Source: Hufsiella arboris
Lineage (GTDB): Bacteria > Bacteroidota > Bacteroidia > Sphingobacteriales > Sphingobacteriaceae
Length of the DNA: 64,000 nucleotides
Assembly (NCBI RefSeq): GCF_009834875.1
Contig: NZ_WVHT01000003.1
Span: forward strand, 186,001 to 250,000
Reading direction: 5' to 3'
This document shows, piece after piece, positions 56,087-64,000 of this stretch (positions are counted from its first letter, which is position 1; every line of letters begins with the position of its first letter). The translations under genes and the position numbers were made by a program. Below the pieces are notes generated by a model that made no database searches, was not told the origin of the DNA, and saw only the letters and a list, made by a program, of their open reading frames with translations.

Positions 56087-56094
56087 CAAAGTTA
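56087..56094 (-). promoter_or_regulatory. Promoter -7 element of the VOC cluster
   Basis: TAACTTTG on the minus strand is a perfect TAnnTTTG, 25 bases before the VOC ATG. Upstream, ATACGAC (56125-56131) and GTCGTAT (56151-56157) form an inverted repeat that may be an operator. Confidence 0.45.
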
Positions 56095-56293
56095 TATGGG
56101 AGTTCCGAGACTGGTACGCCTCAAATACGACATTCTGAAGGGGAAAATGCGTCGTATATGACGCTGTGAAAAAACAACTCTAATATTTCTCAGTTATTCA
56201 CAGATAAGTTTACGTTGTTGAAAAAATTATTCTGATATTGAGGCATTTACAGTTATATTCAATAATCTAAACATCACACTTTAATAAAGATCA

Positions 56294-56608
56294 ATGTCAA
56301 TCAAAGGATTAGCGTCATTATCGGCGGTCGAAATTCACAATGAAATCAAGCGAGGCGCTAAATTCATTGTTTATCAGTATACCATTTCATTGCTTTTCAT
56401 TACCCTGAAAAAAAACACAGACATTTATTTTGTAAGATCCTATGAGAACCGGGCGGCAAGAGGATTGATCTGGACTTTCATATCGTTTGTTTGTGGCTGG
56501 TGGTGCTTTCCGGAAGGCCCATCGCATACATTAACGGCAATTACAAACAATTTAAATGGAGGAATAGATGTAACTGAGAATATTTTAAGCGCCGTTAACA
56601 TCCAGTAG
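56294..56608 (+). CDS. Hypothetical small membrane protein
   Basis: The 104-residue protein (ATG 56294) has an N-terminal basic region, a hydrophobic strand (YQYTISLLFITLK), and a transmembrane helix near WTFISFVCGWWCFPEGP followed by NLNGGIDVTENIL. The same layout (GWW, GPxxT, GGxDVT) recurs in a conserved family of unknown function. It lacks neighbours in the same direction and ends before a bidirectional terminator. Confidence 0.7.
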   Translation: MSIKGLASLSAVEIHNEIKRGAKFIVYQYTISLLFITLKKNTDIYFVRSYENRAARGLIWTFISFVCGWWCFPEGPSHTLTAITNNLNGGIDVTENILSAVNIQ

Positions 56609-56648
56609 TTAATACGAATACCCGTTTTTTTATAAAGTGTTTAAATGC

Positions 56649-56674
56649 AAAGAGCCGGTTTAACCGGCTCTTTT
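56649..56674. terminator. Bidirectional terminator between the small membrane gene and M1 peptidase gene
   Basis: AAAGAGCCGG/CCGGCTCTTT (56649-56658, 56664-56673) with a TTTAA loop, followed by TTTTGTTTT on the plus strand. Confidence 0.85.
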
Positions 56675-56681
56675 GTTTTCA

Positions 56682-58688
56682 TTATTTGGATTTCCAGGTA
56701 TCGTTGTCGGAATTGTGATCCGGGAAAACGTGATCCGGATCAAGAGTTACTGACTCGATCTCTTCCGTGGAATTATATTTATAAATCCAATAGTTGTTAC
56801 GCTCCCAGATTTCAACCGGCAACTTAACGCGATCCACTTTACCGCTTTGCAATTTTACATCCATCACGATAGGAGCAGCAAATTTTTCCAGGTTATCGAT
56901 GCCAATGTAAGCACCCTGCTTTGGATCATCATTAACATATTTAACGCCTCTTACCGACATATCCAAACGCCAGTTATTTTGATACCAGCCTCTCCAGAAC
57001 CATTGTAAGTTCTCGCCGGCTACATTTTCGATAGTCCTGAAAAAGTCGTCGGGTGTCGGGTGTTTGAATGCCCAGCGCTGAATATATGTTTTGAAGGCGC
57101 GGTCAAACCGCTCCGGACCTAAGATCTGTTCTCTCAGCATTACCAGTCCCGCACTTGGTTTCCGGTAAAGCAAAGTGCCAATATTCAATTCCTTCATGTT
57201 ATCCGCACTGTGCATAATAGGCTCAAGAGCCGGGTTTGTATAGATAGTAGCTAAGCGATGCATATCCATAGCTTGCTGCTTATACTCACCATTATTAAAG
57301 TTATTGGTGCTTAACGTATTGATAAAGGTATTAAAACCTTCATCCATCCATCCGTATAAGCGCTCGTTCGAACCAACGATCATCGGGAACCAGGTATGAC
57401 CAAACTCATGATCGGTAACGCCCCATAATCCTGCCGTTTTGGATTTCCATCCACAAAAGACGATTCCGGGATATTCCATTCCACCTTCATTACCGGCAAC
57501 ATTAGTAGCTGCGGGGTAAGGGAATTCAAACCATTTCGCCGAATTGTATTCAATTGACTTTTTGGTGTATTCAGTTGATCGGCTCCAGGCAGTATCTCCT
57601 GCACTTTCAACCGGGTATGCCGATATCGCCAAACATCTTTTTCCGCTTTGAAGATTAATTTTTGCAGCATCAACAATAAAAGCAGCTGAAGATGCCCATG
57701 AAGCATCGCGAGCATTGCTGATCTTATAGTGCCAGGTCAGTGTTTTTGATGTTTTTTCAGCAGCCGCTTTTGCCACGTCGGCAGCTGAGCGGATCATTAC
57801 TGTCTGCTCGCTTTTGGCCGCAGCGTCCCACTTTGCTACTTGCGCTGCGCTGTAAACATCTTTCGCGTTTAACAATTCGCCTGAACATACGACAGCATGG
57901 TTTGCCGGAGCTGTTATATTCAGATCAAAGTCTCCATACTCAAGATAAAACTCACTTGGGCCAGTGTAAGGAATCGTGTTCCATCCAAGTACATCATCAT
58001 AAACGCACATCCGTGGATACCACTGCGCTATTGTGAAAATCTTTCCGTTTTGTGTTGGAAGAACACCCATTCTGTCTGATCCGTAATCCGGAGCGATAAA
58101 TGAATAATCGATCTTTATTTTAATTTGTCCGCCTTTTGATGCCAGATTTGAGGGTAAAAACACCTGCATTTTCGCATCGGTAATTTCGTATTTAAGCTCA
58201 GTTGATGCGCCTTTTTTATCAGTGCTTAATAGCGAAACGGATTTAATTTTATATCCCGCGTCAAAAACTTGTCCCCGGCCGCCGTTACGGCTGCCGTTAA
58301 TAGGAACAATCGCCGTTCCGCGTGAATCTTGTTTAAAAAGATTTTGCTCTAGATTCATCCAGATAAAGGACATCTTATCCGGGCTGTTATTTGTATAATT
58401 AAGTATTTCGGAGCCAGAAATTTCGTTTGTAGCTTCGTTCAAACGTACATTCAGCTTATAGTCGGCTCTGTTTTGCCAATACTGCTGGCCTGGCTGGCCG
58501 CTGGCCGAACGGTATTCTGTGCCATTCTTTGTGTAGAACAACGGCGAAAACAAGTCTGTGTAACTGTAGTTGCTTGCTGGCGCGGCACCGAGATCCGGTA
58601 TCTTTACGCCGTTTGTTCGCTGTGCATTCGCTTGGAAACTGCCGCAGCAAATTGCAGCCAAAGCCATTGCTTTTAATCTAAAATTCAT
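56682..58688 (-). CDS. M1-family metallopeptidase
   Basis: The 668-residue exported protein (signal ending near FQANAQ) has the zinc site His427-Glu428-x-x-His431 (HEFGH) and the third ligand Glu450, exactly 18 residues later (HExxH-x18-E). The exopeptidase GxMEN motif appears as GGMEYPG, an atypical form. M1 enzymes cut N-terminal residues from peptides; the periplasmic place suggests peptide use. The gene is monocistronic. Confidence 0.9.
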   Translation of the reverse strand: MNFRLKAMALAAICCGSFQANAQRTNGVKIPDLGAAPASNYSYTDLFSPLFYTKNGTEYRSASGQPGQQYWQNRADYKLNVRLNEATNEISGSEILNYTNNSPDKMSFIWMNLEQNLFKQDSRGTAIVPINGSRNGGRGQVFDAGYKIKSVSLLSTDKKGASTELKYEITDAKMQVFLPSNLASKGGQIKIKIDYSFIAPDYGSDRMGVLPTQNGKIFTIAQWYPRMCVYDDVLGWNTIPYTGPSEFYLEYGDFDLNITAPANHAVVCSGELLNAKDVYSAAQVAKWDAAAKSEQTVMIRSAADVAKAAAEKTSKTLTWHYKISNARDASWASSAAFIVDAAKINLQSGKRCLAISAYPVESAGDTAWSRSTEYTKKSIEYNSAKWFEFPYPAATNVAGNEGGMEYPGIVFCGWKSKTAGLWGVTDHEFGHTWFPMIVGSNERLYGWMDEGFNTFINTLSTNNFNNGEYKQQAMDMHRLATIYTNPALEPIMHSADNMKELNIGTLLYRKPSAGLVMLREQILGPERFDRAFKTYIQRWAFKHPTPDDFFRTIENVAGENLQWFWRGWYQNNWRLDMSVRGVKYVNDDPKQGAYIGIDNLEKFAAPIVMDVKLQSGKVDRVKLPVEIWERNNYWIYKYNSTEEIESVTLDPDHVFPDHNSDNDTWKSK

Positions 58689-58769
58689 ATAAAGTTTAAA
58701 GTTTTAAGCCTGTAAAATAACCGATAAGGCCGGCGATTTCCTTACGTGTAAAGCAATTGTTACCAATGG

Positions 58770-59117
58770 CTATTTCGTCAACACACTCTTGTATTGCTCT
58801 TCATCGAACCCAAGAATAATATTACCATCACGCTCAATTACAGGGCGTTTGATAACACTTGTCTTTTCCTGCATTAATTTTATAGCAGCTTGTTCGTTGT
58901 TTACCGTTTGCTGAACAGCCGGATCAAGTTGCTTCCATGTTGTGCCACGTTTGTTAACGAGTGGCTCCCAACCCACTTTATCAATCCATTCCTTCAATTT
59001 TTCTTCGGGGGCGCCAGATTTTTTAAAGTCGTGAAATTCATATTGAATATTATTTGCCGACAACCAATCAAGTGCTTTTTTTACTGTGTTACAATTCTTT
59101 ATTCCGTAAACTATCAT
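58770..59117 (-). CDS. ArsC/Spx/YffB-family thioredoxin-fold protein
   Basis: The 115-residue protein fits the ArsC-like family (MIVYGIKNCNTVKKALDWL; FHDFKKSGAPEEKLKEWIDKVG). It has Cys9 followed by NTV, so it lacks the CxxC pair of Spx redox sensors and resembles YffB. Function, including arsenate reduction, is unproven. It is divergent from the iron-linked gene pair. Confidence 0.8.
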   Translation of the reverse strand: MIVYGIKNCNTVKKALDWLSANNIQYEFHDFKKSGAPEEKLKEWIDKVGWEPLVNKRGTTWKQLDPAVQQTVNNEQAAIKLMQEKTSVIKRPVIERDGNIILGFDEEQYKSVLTK

Positions 59118-59167
59118 TATCGTTTTTTAGAACGACAAATATAAGAACGTAAATAATTTTAAAATCT

Positions 59168-59213
59168 ATTTGGATTAATTCTAAATAAAATTGATCTTTG
59201 AATCGTTCTAAAT
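59168..59213 (+). promoter_or_regulatory. Promoter with two overlapping Fur/PerR-like boxes
   Basis: The promoter is TTTG (59169-59172), 20 bases, GATCTTTG (59193-59200, one mismatch to TAnnTTTG). Box 1, ATTTGGATTAATTCTAAAT (59168-59186), is a 9-1-9 palindrome (7 of 9 pairs) covering the -33 element. Box 2 (59195-59213; TCTTTGAAT, C, GTTCTAAAT) has 6 of 9 pairs and covers the -7 element. This is the layout expected for a Fur-family repressor, and the second gene downstream is ferritin. Confidence 0.6.
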
Positions 59214-59216
59214 AAC

Positions 59217-59579
59217 ATGGAAGTACAGCAAGCGATCAGCGAAAATTTAATTGAGGTTTTTAAAACGCATAAAGGCGCAGTCTATCAGTCGGACGATGAA
59301 CAATGTTTGTATTTGATTTTCGGCGGAAAAACGGCTCGTTATTCATTTTCGTGTTTTTCGAGATTGAAAAAGCAGATCGTTAGCTACAACATCGAACAGC
59401 TGCTTACCAGGAGCGCATTACTTCCTGACATAGAAATTGTCACCCTTGCCGCTTGTGAACATTGCTATGTTTTAAGCATTACCGACCTGATTGCGTTGAA
59501 AGACATCCTTGAAGGAGCGTTCGCAATGTTTCAGCTTAATCATATGATCAAGGATTGCCTGCAGCGTTACATCGCTTAA
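59217..59579 (+). CDS. Hypothetical protein upstream of ferritin (possible DUF6686-like)
   Basis: The 120-residue protein has cysteines in EQCLYLIFGG, SFSCF, and ACEHCYVLS. I do not recognise it firmly; it may belong to the short Bacteroidota DUF6686-like group, but this is weak. It lies between a promoter with Fur-like boxes and ferritin, which hints at an iron link. The 87-base gap to ferritin has a third, half-conserved box. Confidence 0.6.
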   Translation: MEVQQAISENLIEVFKTHKGAVYQSDDEQCLYLIFGGKTARYSFSCFSRLKKQIVSYNIEQLLTRSALLPDIEIVTLAACEHCYVLSITDLIALKDILEGAFAMFQLNHMIKDCLQRYIA

Positions 59580-59585
59580 AAGCAT

Positions 59586-59604
59586 ATTTAGACTCATTTC
59601 ATAT
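59586..59604 (+). promoter_or_regulatory. Partial Fur/PerR-like box before ferritin
   Basis: ATTTAGACT matches 8 of 9 bases of the half-site ATTTAGAAT, but its right arm ATTTCATAT matches poorly. It lies 63 bases before the ferritin ATG. No canonical promoter is seen nearby. Confidence 0.3.
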
Positions 59605-59666
59605 TGCGAACACCCCACACGTTTTTGTGTTTTTGTTGTTACCTTGGAATATAAATTCAAGCGTTT

Positions 59667-60200
59667 ATGAAAGATCTTATGCGTATTAAAGGCCTTCTAT
59701 CAACAGAAATTGAAAGCCTTTTAAATCAACAGGTAAAAAAAGAAGCACATTCCTCCTCTATATATTTATCGATGGCATCCTGGTGTGACAGGAATGGCTT
59801 CGATAATTCGGCTACATATTTTTTTAAGCAATCGGACGAAGAACGTCATCATCAGCTGAAACTTTATAAGTATCTGCTGGACATGGGCGGAACGGCCATT
59901 TCACCGGAAATTGCTAACATTAAAATTGAGTATAATTCATTTCGTGAAATTTTCGAAGATGCTCTGGACCAGGAAATCGCTATTACGCAGTCCTTTAAAA
60001 ATATTGCTGCCCGCTGTCATAAAGAACAGGATTATGTAACCATGGAATTTTTAAACTGGTTCCTGAAAGAACAGCGTGAAGAAGAATACAAGGCTCGTCG
60101 TGCCCTCGAATTGTTTGAAGTAATTGGAGAATCAGGAACCGGGCATTGGGAAATTGATAAGCACGTAGGTAAAATTAATTACGACAGCGAAGCCAGCTAA
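59667..60200 (+). CDS. ftnA: Ferritin (FtnA-like, non-heme)
   Basis: Ferritin stores iron as a mineral after oxidising Fe(II). The 177-residue protein has the ferroxidase residues Glu26, Glu59, His62 (DEERHH), Glu103 (DQEIAITQ), and the EQREEE segment with Gln136 and Glu139. It fits bacterial FtnA in length and lacks a heme Met, so it is not a bacterioferritin. It ends four bases into the convergent 2Fe-2S gene. A partial Fur-like box lies upstream. Confidence 0.93.
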   Translation: MKDLMRIKGLLSTEIESLLNQQVKKEAHSSSIYLSMASWCDRNGFDNSATYFFKQSDEERHHQLKLYKYLLDMGGTAISPEIANIKIEYNSFREIFEDALDQEIAITQSFKNIAARCHKEQDYVTMEFLNWFLKEQREEEYKARRALELFEVIGESGTGHWEIDKHVGKINYDSEAS

Positions 60201-60475
60201 ACTTCTTTTTTCTCTATAAGGAGGCGCTCAACTAAATTAAGCGCCTCTTTTTCTGAGTATTCTTTTAACCAGATGTTATCCGGCTGAATGGCTAAAACCG
60301 GGGCGAACTTACACCGGTCTGTGCAGTCAACCTTAATTACTTCAACTTCATCTTTTAAGCCATATCTTTTTTTATAAGATTTAAAAAGCTTATAAAAATC
60401 TTTACCTCCCCGTTTCGAGCATTTGCTTCCGACACACACATAAACAACTTTTTCAGGGATATGAAACTTGCTCAT
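60197..60475 (-). CDS. Thioredoxin-like 2Fe-2S ferredoxin-domain protein
   Basis: The 92-residue protein has four cysteines, Cys14, Cys19 (CVGSKC) and Cys51, Cys55 (CTDRC), in the spacing of NuoE-like thioredoxin-fold 2Fe-2S proteins. It would carry one electron in the cytoplasm. Its redox partner is unknown. It shares its 3' end with ferritin, convergently. Confidence 0.85.
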   Translation of the reverse strand: MSKFHIPEKVVYVCVGSKCSKRGGKDFYKLFKSYKKRYGLKDEVEVIKVDCTDRCKFAPVLAIQPDNIWLKEYSEKEALNLVERLLIEKKEV

Positions 60476-60521
60476 TTTAAACGTTTAAATTAAAAAGCAA
60501 GTAGAAATCAATTTGTTTCAA

Positions 60522-62969
60522 TTAATTGCTGGTGCTTTTACCTCCGCCAGAGCTGTCGTCGTTATTGATCTTCCGTTGATTTTTTTTAATGTCACCCTGT
60601 AATTTTCCGAACTTGTAATTGATATTGAACCGGTAAGAGCGCCAATACATCTGCGAAAAATTAGTTTGGCTGAAATCCGAACCGGCGGTCGTCACATTGT
60701 AGTTCCGGTATTTAGTAAACGGATTATTCATGCCTGCCGAAAAGCTTAACTTATCTTTTATAATATCCTTCGTAACTGTAACTGAGGTGTAGAAGTATGA
60801 ACTGGATTTTCCCTGTAACATTACATTCGGGCTGCCATAGCTGAAACTTGCATTTAAATTAAAGCCTTGTTTTATTTTGTATCCTGTATTTCCGTATAAG
60901 TAGCCATTTAATCCTTCGTTTTTAAGCAGCTCGCCATTGATTATACCCTGAAGCCAGGCATACTGAAGGTTACCGCCCAAATTGACATTCCAGTTCTTTG
61001 TTAGCGGATAATTAACGCTTAGATTGCCTCCCAGAGATTTATCTTTTCCAATATTTTGATAGGTAGAATTAGTTACACGTGTTTCAGGATCATATAACGA
61101 CACGCGCTGAATGGTGTTGTTCGCGAATGAATAATTCAAATTTAAGTTGATCGAGCCTTTTTTGAAGCTGCTAAATCCGAGTTGGAAATTATTATTTACC
61201 ACAGCATCAAGATTTGGATTTCCCCCGGATTGAAAATTAGGGTTTGAACGGTCAACAAACGGATTTAGGTTGTATATATTCGGACGTTGGATACGCTGAG
61301 TAAATCCGGTATTAACGCTCATAGAGTTTTTAAACTTACGGCTTACCGAGATTGATGGAATGAAATTAAAGTAATTCTGATCAACATTTGATTGGGTTGA
61401 AATAAAGTTGGCGTTTACAATAGTTTCCTCAATACGTAAGCCGGCTTTAAACCCCCAATCCTTTAGATTGTATGTATATGAATTATACGCTCCCAATATA
61501 TTTTGCTTATTAGTGTATTTGTTCGAAAGGCCCGGAACGATTATATATTGGCCCGATGCCGAATCCAGACCGCTATATTCAAAATCACTTTTACTGTTTC
61601 TTAAGATGCCTTTCAAACCAGCCTCAATATTTAATTTTTTAACAGGATGTACATAATCCGCCTGGATTGTTTGCTCGGTAGACGAACCGTCGTTCGCTTG
61701 TGTATAGCTTGGTAATCCACATGAAATGCAATCAGAAACATTCATGTTATCATTCTGCCCCTCACCTTCCCGGCTATATTTATATGAAAACGTCAGCAAA
61801 CGATCTTTCTTGTTTTTGAAGCCGAGCTGATAGTTGAGACTTAAATCAGTACCTCTCCAATTTTGTTTACTATCACTCTCAAGATTATATCCTTGTATAA
61901 TTCGATCAGCATTATCCAGGTAATTTAACCGCGACAGCTGATTTCCGTCAGAATTAAAATTTCCTTTATTCAAATTTATTTCAGCCGTGAGAAGATTGAG
62001 CGTGTCAATTTCATAGCTTAGCTCTGTTCCGATATATCCGAACTGATTTTTAAAGGAACGGCTGCCATTTTGCAGCAAAGCCGAAGGCAGTGTGTCAGTC
62101 GTAAGTCTTGTACTTGAGCTCGGTTGCTGCGGCTGTTTCCAAACACCTATTCCCCCATATCCTGACGCTCCGAATTTACCTTGCTTAACCGTAAAAGACA
62201 TGCCGCCGCCAGGTCCACCCACCGGAAAATTTTCCCTCAGATTCACATTACCATTATAGCCATTATCTATCTTCTTATTAGTTATAATGTTGATAATTCC
62301 GGCTAATCCTTCGCTGTCATATTTAGCTGGAGGAGTAGTGATTACTTCAATTTTTTGGATGCTTGAAGCAGGCATCGCTTTAAGAACATCTTTTGGATTT
62401 TTCGCCACCATACTTGACGGCTTTCCGTTTATCAGAATTTTATAATTTGATTTTCCCTGGAGCTGAATGTTGTCGTCGCCATCAAGCGAAAGCATCGGAA
62501 CTTTTCGCATCATATCAAGCACATTCAATGATTTACTTTCAACGTCTGCCTGAACATCATAAGCTATCCTGTCCACTTCCTGTTTGATTACCGGTCGCTG
62601 TGCATTTACAGCTACTTCTTTCAAGGATTTGCTTTCTGTAGCCAGGTAAATTTTACCCAGATTTATTACACCCTGTTCCGCATTCTTCAAATCAATGGAC
62701 ACTGATTTACTTGTATAGCCTACAGCTACTACGGCAACAGAGTAATTGGCGTTTGAAAGTTGATTAAAATTAAAGGTTCCGTCTGTTTTTGACAGCGTAG
62801 TCTTAAATGGTTGATTCTCTTTTTTTAAAGAGATAGTGACAAAATCAAGGGATTTTTTTGAAGCCGAATCAGCCACTACACCTTTAATTGTATAACCAGA
62901 TTGGACTTGTGAATAGGAAAAAAAAGCAGAGAACAGTAGCAAAAAGCTTGAAAGGTAAAATTTCATCAC
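60522..62969 (-). CDS. TonB-dependent receptor / OMP_b-brl_3 outer membrane protein
   Basis: The 815-residue protein has a signal peptide ending near SYSQ. A carboxypeptidase-regulatory-like domain follows (about 26-110, YTIKGVVADSASKKSL), then a plug domain (about 118-235, LNVLDMMRKVPMLSLDGDDNIQL), then a barrel ending before a Ser/Gly tail. It lacks a nearby SusD, so it is a stand-alone receptor. The substrate is unknown; the close ferritin genes make iron possible but do not show it. Confidence 0.9.
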   Translation of the reverse strand: MMKFYLSSFLLLFSAFFSYSQVQSGYTIKGVVADSASKKSLDFVTISLKKENQPFKTTLSKTDGTFNFNQLSNANYSVAVVAVGYTSKSVSIDLKNAEQGVINLGKIYLATESKSLKEVAVNAQRPVIKQEVDRIAYDVQADVESKSLNVLDMMRKVPMLSLDGDDNIQLQGKSNYKILINGKPSSMVAKNPKDVLKAMPASSIQKIEVITTPPAKYDSEGLAGIINIITNKKIDNGYNGNVNLRENFPVGGPGGGMSFTVKQGKFGASGYGGIGVWKQPQQPSSSTRLTTDTLPSALLQNGSRSFKNQFGYIGTELSYEIDTLNLLTAEINLNKGNFNSDGNQLSRLNYLDNADRIIQGYNLESDSKQNWRGTDLSLNYQLGFKNKKDRLLTFSYKYSREGEGQNDNMNVSDCISCGLPSYTQANDGSSTEQTIQADYVHPVKKLNIEAGLKGILRNSKSDFEYSGLDSASGQYIIVPGLSNKYTNKQNILGAYNSYTYNLKDWGFKAGLRIEETIVNANFISTQSNVDQNYFNFIPSISVSRKFKNSMSVNTGFTQRIQRPNIYNLNPFVDRSNPNFQSGGNPNLDAVVNNNFQLGFSSFKKGSINLNLNYSFANNTIQRVSLYDPETRVTNSTYQNIGKDKSLGGNLSVNYPLTKNWNVNLGGNLQYAWLQGIINGELLKNEGLNGYLYGNTGYKIKQGFNLNASFSYGSPNVMLQGKSSSYFYTSVTVTKDIIKDKLSFSAGMNNPFTKYRNYNVTTAGSDFSQTNFSQMYWRSYRFNINYKFGKLQGDIKKNQRKINNDDSSGGGKSTSN

Positions 62970-63180
62970 AGGATGATAGGTTAAAAGTTTAGTTTTTCAA
63001 TAATAATATTTTTATTATTAGCTAAATGTTAAAAATTGTTATCAACAGAATTTTTACATTACTACACGTTGAAAGACTTTTATTAAATCGAAACTTACTG
63101 AATGCTCATATAACACTTCCATCTGACGTTTCCTAAGATGAGACGTTGCATGGTTTTCCATAAATCATTTTGAGGACCCG

Positions 63181-63741
63181 CTATTTGTTGAAACGTGTCA
63201 TGGTAAGTTCCATACCAGCTGTCACAAAACTTTCAATCATGTCTATCGAACGATCGATGAGAGCAGGCAATTCAGGTATTTCATCGTTATCAAAGCCGCT
63301 AAGCACATAATCGACTTGCCGGCCTTTAGGAAAATTGTCACCGATACCAAAACGCAGCCGGGGATAATTTTGGCCGCCAACCAATCCTTCGATACTTTTT
63401 AAGCCATTATGGCCTGCATTTCCTCCTTTTGGTTTTAAACGTATAGCACCAAATGGGATAGCAAGATCGTCGACAATAACGAGAATATTTTCGACGGGAA
63501 TTTTCAGCTCATGCATCCAGTAATTAACTGCTTTGCCACTTAAATTCATATAAGTTGTTGGCTTAATAAGGAATAGCTTTTTCCCTTTATGGTTCATTTC
63601 GGCGTAATAAGCTAAACGCAGGTTACTATAGGTCACGCCGGCTTTTTTTGCCATCTCGTCCAAAACCATAAAACCAATGTTATGACGGGTGTCAGCGTAT
63701 TCGTGCCCAATATTCCCTAAACCAACGATTAAGTACTTCAT
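63181..63741 (-). CDS. pth: Peptidyl-tRNA hydrolase
   Basis: Pth cuts peptidyl-tRNA released from stalled ribosomes. The 186-residue protein has the catalytic His in DTRHNIGF, the base Asp in VIVDDLAIPFG, and KPKGGNAGHNGLKS. It follows rplY by a terminator, the usual pairing. Confidence 0.97.
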   Translation of the reverse strand: MKYLIVGLGNIGHEYADTRHNIGFMVLDEMAKKAGVTYSNLRLAYYAEMNHKGKKLFLIKPTTYMNLSGKAVNYWMHELKIPVENILVIVDDLAIPFGAIRLKPKGGNAGHNGLKSIEGLVGGQNYPRLRFGIGDNFPKGRQVDYVLSGFDNDEIPELPALIDRSIDMIESFVTAGMELTMTRFNK

Positions 63742-63756
63742 TTAAAATTAAGATTA

Positions 63757-63792
63757 AACAAAAAAAGCAGTACAACTAAATGCACTGCTTTT
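63757..63792 (-). terminator. Terminator between rplY and pth
   Basis: AAAAGCAGT/ACTGCTTTT (63763-63771, 63784-63792) with a T-run on the minus strand. It stops rplY transcripts before pth, at least in part. Confidence 0.8.
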
Positions 63793-63815
63793 AAAATTAC
63801 ACGTTTGTGCAATAA

Positions 63816-64000
63816 TTATTTTCCTTTTGCAGCTTCTTGCTCAGCCTGACGCAATGCACGAGACATTCCTACTGAAACGATTGTATCATCTGCATTGTTA
63901 GTAATCTGAACGTTTGGAAAGTTTAACTCACCAACACGTACCGATTTACCAACTTCTAAACCTTCCATGCTAACTTCTACATATTGAGGCATGTTAGCTG
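63816..64000 (-). CDS. rplY: 50S ribosomal protein L25/Ctc, C-terminal part
   Basis: The frame is open to the window end, so the gene starts outside. The visible 61 residues read QYVEVSMEGLEVGKSVRVGE and PNVQITNNADDTIVSVG, then an Ala/Gln tail. This is the C-terminal TL5-type domain of the long L25/Ctc form, and the pth neighbour supports it. L25 binds 5S rRNA. Confidence 0.85.
   Translation of the reverse strand, partial: ANMPQYVEVSMEGLEVGKSVRVGELNFPNVQITNNADDTIVSVGMSRALRQAEQEAAKGK

Overview
The window comes from a member of the Bacteroidota, most likely Sphingobacteriaceae (a Mucilaginibacter- or Pedobacter-like organism). The evidence is a SusC/SusD pair, an OMP_b-brl_3-type TonB-dependent receptor, many signal-peptide lipoproteins, and small families typical of the phylum (DUF4293, PPC, exported MsrB). 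Genes rarely have Shine-Dalgarno sequences. Many carry the Bacteroidota promoter pattern TTTG-N19-TAnnTTTG. The layout is that of an ordinary chromosome. I saw no prophage, insertion sequence, CRISPR array, tRNA or rRNA.

Layout: 1-5045 holds the 3' end of an exonuclease gene, a polysaccharide deacetylase, a TolC/adaptor efflux pair and gpsA. 5464-17082 is a five-gene surface cluster: SusC, SusD, a giant FG-GAP/ASPIC-UnbV lipoprotein, a vanadium-dependent haloperoxidase lipoprotein, and a lipoprotein joining a c-type heme motif to an FG-GAP propeller. 17144-29304 holds two small related envelope proteins, a DUF1345 membrane protein, a DEAD-box RNA helicase, DUF4293, truA, an ABC exporter, an exported PPC protein, sucD, rlpA, an exported msrB, dnaK and an AIM24-family gene.

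29366-44318 (minus strand) is the complete S10-spc-alpha ribosomal protein region from rplC to rplQ, with secY, map, infA, rpmJ and rpoA. It is separated from rpsL-rpsG-fusA-rpsJ (47510-50944) by about 3.2 kb carrying a prephenate dehydrogenase, a coiled-coil membrane protein and a small beta-barrel protein. 51284-62969 holds a PIF1-type helicase with HRDC and HTH domains, a small stress/effector cluster (VOC, a frameshifted GyrI-like gene, SRPBCC, DoxX, lipoprotein), an M1 peptidase, an ArsC/Spx-like gene, an iron-linked pair (unknown gene plus ferritin), a 2Fe-2S protein and a TonB-dependent receptor. The window ends in pth and the 3' end of rplY (L25/Ctc).

The main unexplained signals are in regulation and non-coding DNA. 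Three ribosomal operon promoters have CCC...GGG sequences placed almost exactly at the predicted transcription start. Four ribosomal-operon gaps hold word-like imperfect palindromes, each with its own word. Two Fur/PerR-like boxes overlap both promoter elements upstream of the ferritin pair. dnaK has a near-consensus sigma-54-type promoter. The most interesting protein-level unit is the SusCD/FG-GAP/haloperoxidase/heme cluster.
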